Of a stretch of DNA of 5,118 nt, positions 1-5,118 are shown piece after piece (the first letter of the stretch is position 1; each line of letters begins with the position of its first letter). The notes under the pieces were generated by a model. The model was not told the origin of the DNA, did no database searches, and saw nothing but the letters and a program-made list of their open reading frames with translations. The stretch spans positions 1 to 5,118 of the forward strand of contig JAIRNM010000302.1 of the NCBI GenBank assembly GCA_031258055.1, read 5' to 3'. The translations under genes and the position numbers were made by a program. The stretch comes from Bifidobacteriaceae bacterium. GTDB taxonomy: Bacteria; Actinomycetota; Actinomycetes; Actinomycetales; WQXJ01.

Positions 1-666
1 CTTCCCGACCCCATCCCCGAGACGGGCATTGCCGGCAACTTCGCGATTCTGGACAAGAAGTATATGGAGTATGTGCAGCGCGCCGGCCTAGACCATGGCG
101 CCCCCAACTGGGGCTTCCCTGAAGGCGTGGAGAGGTTCAAAGCGGATATGGAGACCGCCGACCCGCCCACCACGACCGAGATCTCGGTGCATGGCCTGGA
201 GATAGCAACCAAGGGCGAGAGCGCCGAACTGTTCGTCTCCACTGTCTACGTCGGCGCGACGGCGGAAGAAGCCCTCCTCAACGCCGGTTTGAGCGGCGAT
301 GCGCTGGCCACAGCCGTAGCCTCCGTGGAGCGCTATAACGAGCTATGCGCCGCTGGCACCGACAGCGACTTCGCAAAATCTTCTGACGTCATGATCCCCC
401 TGGACGAAGCGCCTTTCTACGTGTGCGTCCAAGCGACGAGCCGACTGTACGGCCCGGGCCTGAACACCGTGGCCGGTCTTGTGACCAACGGTCGCTACCA
501 GGTGCTGACGATGGATAGGCGCTCAGTCATCAAGGGCCTCTACGCTACGGGCAATACCGCTGGCCAGCGCTTCGGCAACGCCTACAACTGCCCGAGCGCC
601 GGCAACAACATGGGTAACGCGATGACCTCGGGCCGAGTCGCCGGCAAGCACGCCGCCTCGTTGTAG
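1..666 (+). CDS. FAD-dependent oxidoreductase (fumarate reductase/succinate dehydrogenase flavoprotein-like), C-terminal part, 5' end outside window
   Basis: The reading frame is open from base 1 to a TAG at 664-666, giving 221 residues of a longer protein. The ATG at 64 is internal, because coding-like sequence (LPDPIPETGIAGNF...) precedes it in frame. The C-terminal segment GLYATGN (fragment residues about 179-185), followed by an Asn/Gly-rich stretch with GNAMTSGRVAG (about 205-215), is the FAD-cap region typical of the FAD_binding_2 family. This family includes flavocytochrome c, fumarate/urocanate reductases and many actinobacterial and coriobacterial flavoproteins. VERYNELC followed about 20 residues later by APFYV is also characteristic. 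The N-terminal Rossmann dinucleotide motif is outside the window. The His-containing and NRLGGNAL-type motifs of true fumarate reductases are not seen, so the substrate is unknown. The gene is convergent with the arg operon and probably functionally unrelated to it. Confidence 0.85.
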   Translation, partial: LPDPIPETGIAGNFAILDKKYMEYVQRAGLDHGAPNWGFPEGVERFKADMETADPPTTTEISVHGLEIATKGESAELFVSTVYVGATAEEALLNAGLSGDALATAVASVERYNELCAAGTDSDFAKSSDVMIPLDEAPFYVCVQATSRLYGPGLNTVAGLVTNGRYQVLTMDRRSVIKGLYATGNTAGQRFGNAYNCPSAGNNMGNAMTSGRVAGKHAASL

Positions 667-692
667 GCCGGTTCGCCTTCTCGGTATTCCAA

Positions 693-721
693 TTTGATTC
701 GGCGCTCCTCCGCCGATCAAA
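693..721. terminator. Hairpin downstream of the flavoprotein gene, possible terminator
   Basis: An inverted repeat pairs 693-704 (tttgattcggcg) with 711-721 (cgccgatcaaa). It forms an 11-bp stem with one bulged T and a 6-base loop (ctcctc). It begins 26 bases after the flavoprotein stop codon, where a terminator is expected. Neither strand has a clear U-run after the stem, so it is not a textbook intrinsic terminator. U-poor hairpin terminators are often proposed in GC-rich actinobacteria. The near-symmetrical stem could serve both converging transcripts. The pairing is seen directly; the function is inferred. Confidence 0.55.
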
Positions 722-740
722 CGGGGTTCTCCTCAGCCTC

Positions 741-768
741 GGGCCGCCTAGCCGCCGCCGGGCGGCCC
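741..768. terminator. GC-only hairpin downstream of argG, possible operon terminator
   Basis: A perfect 8-bp inverted repeat pairs gggccgcc (741-748) with ggcggccc (761-768) around a 12-base loop. On the minus strand it lies 37 bases beyond the argG stop codon, and it is the first strong structure an arg-operon transcript would meet. No U-tract follows on either strand, so termination may depend on the stem alone or on Rho. With the hairpin at 693-721 it fills most of the 139-base convergent gap. Confidence 0.5.
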
Positions 769-805
769 AAACAGTCGCTGAAGTTGCGTGGAACGGCTTA
801 GCGAT

Positions 806-2020
806 TTAGAGGGCGATGCCGTCGCCTGCGCGTTGGTCGCGGGCTGCGGCCAGCTTTGATTGGAGGCCGAAGATCTCAATGAAGCCGCGGGCTTGGGACT
901 GGTCGTAGGAATCGCCCTCGTCATAGGTCGCCAAGTTGAAATCGTAGAGCGAACTGGGCGAGCGCCGACCGGTGACAGTGGCCCTGCCGCCGTGGAGCGT
1001 CATGCGGATCTCACCGTTGACGTACTGCTGGGTGGAGGCGATGAAGGCGTCGAGTGAGCGCTTCAAGGGTGAGAACCACTGGCCGTCGTAGACCAGTTCC
1101 GACCAACGCGTGCCAACTAGCCGCTTGAAGCGCGCCAACTCGCGTTCAACAGTGACACCTTCCAGGTCCCGGTGGGCTTCGATCAAGGCCATGGCGCCGG
1201 GCGCCTCGTAAACTTCGCGTGATTTGATTCCGACCAGCCGGTCCTCAACCATGTCAATCCGCCCAATCCCCTGCGCCCCGGCCCGGCGGTTCAACTCCTG
1301 GATGGCCGCCAGCGGCGTCACCGCCACGCCATCAATCGAGACTGGCACGCCGTTCTCAAAGCCGATCACCACTTCATCCTCAACTGGGGGGAAAGTCGGG
1401 TCGTCGGTGTAGGTGTAGACGTCTTTAGTCGGCCCGTTCCAGATGTCCTCCAGGAAGCCGGTTTCGACCGCCCGGCCCCAAACATTCTGGTCAATCGAGA
1501 AAGGCGAGGACTTGGTCGTCTCAATTGGCAGGCTGTGCCGTTCGGCGTAATCAATCGCCGCCGCTCTGGTCAAGGCCAGGTCCCGGACCGGCGCTATGCA
1601 TTTGAGGTCCGGCGCCAACGAAGTGATCGAAACCTCGAAACGAACCTGGTCGTTGCCCTTGCCAGTGCAGCCGTGAGCGACCGTCGAAGCGCCGAACTGC
1701 CGGGCCGCCCGCACCAAATGCTTCACGATCACGGGCCGGGACAGCGCCGAGACCAGCGGATACCGGTCCATGTAAAGGGCGTTCGCGGCCAGCGCTGGCA
1801 TACAGTACTCAGAAGCGAACTCCTCGCGGGCGTCTGCCACATAGGCTTCAACCGCGCCGCAGGCCAGCGCCCGCTCACGGATCGTTTCTAGGTTCTCGCC
1901 GCCCTGGCCCACGTCAACCGCCACAGCGATGACCTCAGACCCGGTCGCTTCGCCTATCCAACCGATCGCTACCGATGTGTCCAAGCCACCTGAATAGGCC
2001 AGCACTACGCGCTCAGTCAT
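806..2020 (-). CDS. argG: Argininosuccinate synthase
   Basis: A cytoplasmic enzyme that joins citrulline and aspartate with ATP cleavage to AMP and PPi, giving argininosuccinate, the penultimate step of arginine synthesis. The 404-residue length is normal for the bacterial type I family. The N-terminal ATP-pyrophosphatase signature AYSGGLDTS is at residues 8-16. The citrulline/aspartate-binding signature [14 protein letters not shown] is at 116-129. VDVGQGGE (35-42) and [12 protein letters not shown] (172-183) are further family blocks. The start is the ATG at 2018-2020, which overlaps the argR stop as ATGA and is preceded by a good Shine-Dalgarno. The stop is TAA (806-808). It is the last gene of the operon. 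argH, its usual partner and the next enzyme, does not follow. No key residue appears to be missing. Confidence 0.98.
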   Translation of the reverse strand: MTERVVLAYSGGLDTSVAIGWIGEATGSEVIAVAVDVGQGGENLETIRERALACGAVEAYVADAREEFASEYCMPALAANALYMDRYPLVSALSRPVIVKHLVRAARQFGASTVAHGCTGKGNDQVRFEVSITSLAPDLKCIAPVRDLALTRAAAIDYAERHSLPIETTKSSPFSIDQNVWGRAVETGFLEDIWNGPTKDVYTYTDDPTFPPVEDEVVIGFENGVPVSIDGVAVTPLAAIQELNRRAGAQGIGRIDMVEDRLVGIKSREVYEAPGAMALIEAHRDLEGVTVERELARFKRLVGTRWSELVYDGQWFSPLKRSLDAFIASTQQYVNGEIRMTLHGGRATVTGRRSPSSLYDFNLATYDEGDSYDQSQARGFIEIFGLQSKLAAARDQRAGDGIAL

Positions 2021-2538
2021 GAACCTTCTCCTTCGTTCGCCAAGTTTGTGAAACGGGCAGCCACTTCCGGGCCGCCCTTAGGTGCGCGGGTCACCAAGAC
2101 AATCGTGTCATCACCCGCGATGGTCCCCATGACACCAGGGAAGAACGACTGGTCGATCGCCGAAGCCAAGAAGTGAGCCGCCCCCGGCGGCGTCCTGAGC
2201 ACCGCCATATTGGCGCTTCCCTCGGCGCTGACCAGTAACTCTGCCGCCAGCCGACGCAACCGCGCGGCCAGCATCTCATGGCTGAGCGCCCCTTCCAGGG
2301 CGGCCTCGCCACCTTCGGCTGGCAGGGCGTAGATACGCGACCCGTCCGCCAGGCGGACTTTGTCCGCCCGCAGCTCCACCAGATCGCGGCTGAGTGTGGC
2401 CTGGGTGACCTCCAACCCCAAGTCGGCCAGCCGCTCGGCCAATTGAGCCTGCGACCGGATGACCTCAGAGCGCACCAACCGCCGGATCAGGGCTTGACGC
2501 GCCGTCTTGGTGGCCGGTACAGCCAGGCCAGCGGTCAT
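2017..2538 (-). CDS. argR: Arginine repressor ArgR
   Basis: An arginine-responsive transcription factor. Family members form hexamers that bind ARG boxes when arginine is plentiful and repress biosynthesis genes. The protein is 173 residues. The N-terminal winged-helix domain (about 12-75) contains [13 protein letters not shown] and the recognition helix segment [10 protein letters not shown] (44-53), which is diagnostic. The C-terminal oligomerisation and arginine-binding domain (about 88-165) contains [14 protein letters not shown] (116-129) and GTIAGDDT (138-145), whose paired Asp residues (143-144) contact arginine in known structures. The ATG at 2536-2538 overlaps the argF stop by four bases. 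The stop overlaps the argG start in the same way. Its place inside the operon it should control suggests autoregulation. No ARG box is recognisable within the window; the operon promoter lies beyond its right edge. Confidence 0.97.
   Translation of the reverse strand: MTAGLAVPATKTARQALIRRLVRSEVIRSQAQLAERLADLGLEVTQATLSRDLVELRADKVRLADGSRIYALPAEGGEAALEGALSHEMLAARLRRLAAELLVSAEGSANMAVLRTPPGAAHFLASAIDQSFFPGVMGTIAGDDTIVLVTRAPKGGPEVAARFTNLANEGEGS
2021..2034 (-). promoter_or_regulatory. Ribosome binding site of argG
   Basis: On the minus strand the bases before the argG ATG read gaaggagaaggttc. The AAGGAG core (2028-2033) is seven bases from the start codon. It lies inside the end of argR, so it can support fresh initiation as well as re-initiation at the ATGA overlap. 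It fixes the argG start. Confidence 0.8.
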
Positions 2539-3590
2539 CGCAAAGACTCTCCGCCGCCTGATCCAACAGCGCCTGATCCAACAGCGCCCGGTCCAACAGC
2601 GCCTGATCCAACAGCGCCCGACCCAACCGTGCCCGATTCAACCGTGCCCGATTCAACAGCCTTGTCCAACAGCCAGATCAGCAGCGCTTTCTGGGCGTGA
2701 AGCCGGTTCTCCGCCTCATCCCAGACACGCGACTGCGGGCCGTCGATCACCGAGGCGGTCATCTCGTTGCCGCGATAAGCCGGCAGGCAGTGGATAAAGA
2801 TGGCATCACTGGCGGCCCTGGCCATCATGGCGTCATCGACCCTGAAAGGCACGAAGGGCGAGCGCCGGGCCTCGGCTGAATCCTCTTGGCCCATCGACAC
2901 CCAGGTGTCAGTGGCAATCACATCCGCTCCGGCAGCAGCCGCCACCGGGTCGTCGGTTACTGTCACGCCGCCGCCGGTTTCCTGCGCGATCGCTTGGGCT
3001 TCGGCCAGGATTGAGGCCTTCGGCTGGAAACCAGCCGGGGTGGCGATCCGCACTTCCATGCCAGCGGTGGCGCCGCCCAGAAGGTATGACTGCGCCATGT
3101 TGTTGCCGCCGTCGCCGAAGTAGGCCAGCTTGGCGCCACTTAGACGATCCACACCGCCAAGGTGTTCAGCCACAGTCTGCAAGTCGGCCAGCACTTGGCA
3201 GGGGTGATAGTCATCGGTCAGGGCGTTGACCACGGGCACTGAGACGTGCGCCGCCATTTCCTCAATCCGGTCCTGGCCGTAGGTCCGCCAGACGATCGCC
3301 GCAACTTGGCGGCCAAGCACGCGCGCGACATCGGCCACCGATTCGCGCACCCCCCCGCCAGCCAGCTTGCCGTCCACGAACATCGGGTATCCGCCCAGCT
3401 CAGCGACACCGACACAGAAGGACAACTGGGTCCGCAGGGTCGGCTTGTCGGTGAGCACCGCCACCGCCTGCGGCCCGACCAGCGGCTGATACTTCAGCCG
3501 GTCGCGTTTGACTTCGATGGCGAGGTTCAGGATTTCGGCCTGTTCGGCGGGGCTGATGTCACTGTCTTTGAGGAAATGGCGGATGGTCAT
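2535..3590 (-). CDS. argF: Ornithine carbamoyltransferase with atypical carbamoyl-phosphate site and repetitive C-terminal tail
   Basis: A 351-residue anabolic ornithine transcarbamylase making citrulline from ornithine and carbamoyl phosphate. Motifs present: WRT (101-103), HPCQ (129-132), FGDGGNN (158-164), the ornithine-binding DTWVSMG (228-234), the catalytic HCLP (267-270) and ENRLHAQK (294-301). The SMG motif supports ornithine rather than acetyl- or succinylornithine as substrate. Two phosphate-binding elements are unusual. The STRTR loop reads TLRTQ (51-55). The loop whose Gln (E. coli Gln82) reaches into the neighbouring subunit's site is Gly-rich here (Gly78-Gly80). The family core ends near residue 310, after which seven pentapeptide repeats (311-345) and GGESLR follow. 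The start at 3588-3590 has a strong AAGGAGG and overlaps the argD stop. Operon position strongly supports argF, but activity with altered motifs is uncertain. Confidence 0.93.
   Translation of the reverse strand: MTIRHFLKDSDISPAEQAEILNLAIEVKRDRLKYQPLVGPQAVAVLTDKPTLRTQLSFCVGVAELGGYPMFVDGKLAGGGVRESVADVARVLGRQVAAIVWRTYGQDRIEEMAAHVSVPVVNALTDDYHPCQVLADLQTVAEHLGGVDRLSGAKLAYFGDGGNNMAQSYLLGGATAGMEVRIATPAGFQPKASILAEAQAIAQETGGGVTVTDDPVAAAAGADVIATDTWVSMGQEDSAEARRSPFVPFRVDDAMMARAASDAIFIHCLPAYRGNEMTASVIDGPQSRVWDEAENRLHAQKALLIWLLDKAVESGTVESGTVGSGAVGSGAVGPGAVGSGAVGSGGGESLR
2539..2555 (-). promoter_or_regulatory. Ribosome binding site of argR
   Basis: The minus-strand sequence before the argR ATG is ggcggagagtctttgcg. 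GGAGAG (2547-2552) is a moderate Shine-Dalgarno with an 8-base spacer. It occupies the short non-repeat stretch between the 15-bp array and the argR start, so array structure or length could affect its accessibility (inference). Confidence 0.65.
2556..2660 (-). repeat. 15-bp tandem repeat, seven units, in the 3' end of argF
   Basis: On the plus strand the units begin at 2556, 2571, 2586, 2601, 2616, 2631 and 2646. The commonest unit is gcctgatccaacagc, an exact copy in three of the seven (2556, 2571, 2601). The others differ by one to four substitutions and none has an indel. On the coding strand each unit encodes one pentapeptide: [35 protein letters not shown]. The identical copies lie towards the 3' end of argF, so the array looks youngest there. 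Because 15 is a multiple of three, gain or loss of units would not shift the frame. The array ends 17 bases before the argR start codon. Confidence 0.95.
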
Positions 3591-4795
3591 TGGGCCTCCT
3601 TGAGGATTTCTGGCAGGGTTCGCGTGAATAGTTGGGCTTGGTCTGGGGTCAAGTTCAGTGGCGGCGCCAGCCGCAGCGTGTCAGGGCCGGTCGCGCTCAA
3701 CAGGAAACCGGCCGTCTGGGCCGTCTTCAACACCGCCGCCGCGTTTGGTTCTTCGAGGACGATGCCGACCAACAAACCCGCTCCCCGGGTCGCCCTGACC
3801 CCCGGCACCGCGGCCAACTCAAGGAGCCAGCGTTCTCCCAGTTGGGCGGCGTTTTCCAACAGGCCCTCAGCTTCAATCGTCTTGATGGTGGCCAGGCCAG
3901 CCGCCATTGCCAGCGGGTTACCGCCGAAAGTGGTGCCGTGGTCACCGACTTGGAGCAGCCCAGCCGTTTCCGCTGTCATTGCCACCATGGCGCCAACCGG
4001 GAATCCAGCGCCCAAGCCTTTCGCAACCGTCACCAGATCCGGTAACGATTCGCCTGCCAGCGGTCCGCCCAGCCGTTGATTTAGGTACGCGAACCAGGTG
4101 CCGGTTCTACCCATTCCGGTCTGCACCTCATCGATCCACAGCAAAGCACCATATTGCCTGGTCAAACGCCTGATTTCGGTGAGTTGACGGGGTGGGAGGG
4201 GAATCACTCCGGCTTCGCCCTGGATGACTTCGAGGACCACGGCCGCGACTCCTCCGGCTGCTAGAGCCGACTCCAGCGCGGCTAGGTCGCCGAAGGGCAA
4301 GAACTCGGCTGGCCCGGTGAAACCATCGAAAGGCTTGCGATAACTGTCCTTGGCGGTCAGCGACAGCGCCCCCAGAGTACGGCCATGGAAGGCCCCTTCG
4401 AAGGCGAGGATGCGGTCACGGCCGCCCGCCCGCCGCAGCACCGATTTAAGGGCCGCTTCGTTCGCCTCGGTGCCTGAGTTGGCGAAGAAAACCCGTCCGC
4501 CCGGGCTGGCCCCAGTGATCTCCAGCAGCTTTCCGGCCAGTTCGATCTGAGGTTCAGACGCCCAATAGTTCGAGATCTGGCCCAGTCGGCCCGCTTGATC
4601 AGCAATCGCCTTGACCCAAGCCGGATGGGCGTGGCCCAGGGCGTTGACCGCCAAGCCCCCAAGCAGGTCCAGATATTCCCGTCCCTCAACATCCCAGACG
4701 CGGGCACCTTCGCCCCTGGCCAGCACTAATGAGGGGCTGAAGACTGGCAACAAACGCTCGCGGTAGGTTTCCAAAGCGGCGCTATTGGACGGCAT
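3587..4795 (-). CDS. argD: Acetylornithine aminotransferase
   Basis: A PLP-dependent class III aminotransferase that interconverts N-acetylglutamate semialdehyde and N-acetylornithine using glutamate. Taken from the ATG at 4793-4795 it has 402 residues, normal for the family. [12 protein letters not shown] (106-117) binds the cofactor phosphate. FHGRT is at 136-140. [12 protein letters not shown] (221-232) carries the Asp that pairs with the PLP pyridine nitrogen. [13 protein letters not shown] (257-269) carries the Schiff-base lysine at 259. GTTFGGNP is at 287-294. An in-frame start 37 codons upstream (4906) is rejected because the added residues do not resemble ArgD and lie wholly inside argB. 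The chosen start overlaps the end of argB by 14 bases and has only a weak ribosome site, suggesting coupling to argB translation. A short stretch after WFAYLNQ (about 238-251) seems longer than in relatives. Confidence 0.97.
   Translation of the reverse strand: MPSNSAALETYRERLLPVFSPSLVLARGEGARVWDVEGREYLDLLGGLAVNALGHAHPAWVKAIADQAGRLGQISNYWASEPQIELAGKLLEITGASPGGRVFFANSGTEANEAALKSVLRRAGGRDRILAFEGAFHGRTLGALSLTAKDSYRKPFDGFTGPAEFLPFGDLAALESALAAGGVAAVVLEVIQGEAGVIPLPPRQLTEIRRLTRQYGALLWIDEVQTGMGRTGTWFAYLNQRLGGPLAGESLPDLVTVAKGLGAGFPVGAMVAMTAETAGLLQVGDHGTTFGGNPLAMAAGLATIKTIEAEGLLENAAQLGERWLLELAAVPGVRATRGAGLLVGIVLEEPNAAAVLKTAQTAGFLLSATGPDTLRLAPPLNLTPDQAQLFTRTLPEILKEAQ
3591..3601 (-). promoter_or_regulatory. 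Strong ribosome binding site of argF
   Basis: AAGGAGG (3595-3601 on the minus strand) lies four bases before the ATG at 3588-3590, a near-perfect anti-16S match with a short spacer. It sits within the last codons of argD and decides the argF start at the ATGA overlap. Confidence 0.8.
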
Positions 4796-5118
4796 CGGGC
4801 ACCGCCAATCTGGCTGCCGGAACCGGGCTAGCGCCGTGGTCGGCGTGGCGCGGCGGCGAGGAAGCGGGCTGCGCGCTGTCCCCTGCCACCACCATGGTGC
4901 CAACACCCCGGTCGGTGAAAATCTCGTTCAGGATCGAATGCGGCTGGCGGCCGTCGATCACGTGAGCTTGGGGGACGCCGGAGCGGACGGCCCTGAGGCA
5001 GGCCTCCATCTTGGGCTGCATGCCGGTGGCGATCCGCGGCATCAACTCGACCAACTCCGACACTGTCAAACGATGGATGAGCGAGTCCTTGTCCGGCCAA
5101 TCGCGGTAGAGGCCCTCG
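4782..5118 (-). CDS. argB: Acetylglutamate kinase, C-terminal part, 5' end outside window
   Basis: The frame is open from the right edge to TAG at 4782-4784, giving 111 residues. The kinase phosphorylates N-acetylglutamate, the usual feedback-controlled step of the cyclic arginine pathway. [14 protein letters not shown] (fragment 1-14), [13 protein letters not shown] (32-44) and [18 protein letters not shown] (51-68) are clear family blocks. The last of these, followed by GVGT (71-74), corresponds to the C-terminal region linked to arginine binding in arginine-sensitive hexameric enzymes, so feedback inhibition is plausible. Homologues usually end shortly after GTMVV. This one runs about 31 residues further (81-111) in an Ala/Pro-rich tail that overlaps the argD start. 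The leading residues before the TTG at 5067-5069 are coding, so that TTG is not the start. Confidence 0.95.
   Translation of the reverse strand, partial: EGLYRDWPDKDSLIHRLTVSELVELMPRIATGMQPKMEACLRAVRSGVPQAHVIDGRQPHSILNEIFTDRGVGTMVVAGDSAQPASSPPRHADHGASPVPAARLAVPDAVQ

Noticed and set aside
64..66. ATG as the start of the flavoprotein gene
   Set aside because: The frame is open and protein-like from base 1, and 200 residues would lack the FAD-binding N-terminus, so the gene continues to the left of the window.
1535..1891. Plus-strand 118-codon frame inside argG
   Set aside because: Shadow of the argG coding strand, with no recognisable family features.
2556..2660. CRISPR array
   Set aside because: The 15-bp units are contiguous with no spacers and encode an in-frame peptide repeat.
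2278..2700. Plus-strand frame with Pro-rich repeats (DPTAP-like)
   Set aside because: It is the complement of the argF tail repeat and argR. The repeat is explained by the argF coding strand, and there is no domain or ribosome site.
2535..3590. argF as an N-acetyl- or N-succinylornithine carbamoyltransferase
   Set aside because: The LRT resemblance in the phosphate loop is outweighed by the intact DTWVSMG ornithine motif, overall similarity to anabolic OTC and the operon context.
3246..4079. Long plus-strand open frame (277 codons) opposite argF and argD
   Set aside because: It is antisense to two clear enzymes, has no recognisable motif, spans their junction and is expected by chance from GC-rich codon bias.
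4796..4906. Upstream start for argD adding 37 residues (Trp/Arg/Pro-rich)
   Set aside because: These residues do not resemble the ArgD N-terminus and would lie inside the argB coding sequence. The downstream ATG at 4793-4795 gives a normal-length protein.

Overview
The window looks like an actinobacterial chromosome segment. It is GC-rich, and the minus strand carries a compact arginine-biosynthesis operon in the order argB(partial)-argD-argF-argR-argG. This gene order, including an argR between argF and argG, is familiar from Actinomycetota. The ArgB, ArgF and ArgR protein sequences read to me as most like those of Bifidobacterium, Actinomyces and related lineages. That placement is recall-based and not a search result.

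Layout. Positions 1-666 (plus strand) hold the C-terminal part of an FAD-dependent oxidoreductase of the fumarate-reductase/succinate-dehydrogenase flavoprotein fold. Positions 667-805 are a convergent intergenic gap with two GC-rich hairpins, the probable transcription terminators. Positions 806-5118 (minus strand) are the arg operon, read from right to left: the ArgB C-terminus, ArgD, ArgF, ArgR and ArgG. Three junctions (argD/argF, argF/argR, argR/argG) are 4-base ATGA stop/start overlaps. The argB/argD junction overlaps by 14 bases. There is no room for internal promoters between genes, so one message and translational coupling are likely. Its promoter and any ARG box must lie beyond position 5118.

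Pathway. ArgB phosphorylates N-acetylglutamate. ArgD makes N-acetylornithine two steps later. ArgF carbamoylates ornithine to citrulline. ArgG condenses citrulline with aspartate. ArgR is the arginine-sensing repressor expected to control the set. argH (argininosuccinate lyase), often the next gene, is not present: the cluster ends after argG at the hairpins and a convergent unrelated gene.

What stands out is argF. The encoded ornithine carbamoyltransferase keeps its ornithine-binding and most catalytic motifs. However, the carbamoyl-phosphate loop normally reading STRTR is TLRTQ, and the neighbouring-subunit loop normally holding a conserved Gln is a Gly-rich stretch. It also ends in a seven-copy pentapeptide tail encoded by a 15-bp tandem repeat that stops 17 bases before the argR start. 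I see no evidence of a wholly new system, CRISPR array, tRNA or mobile element.
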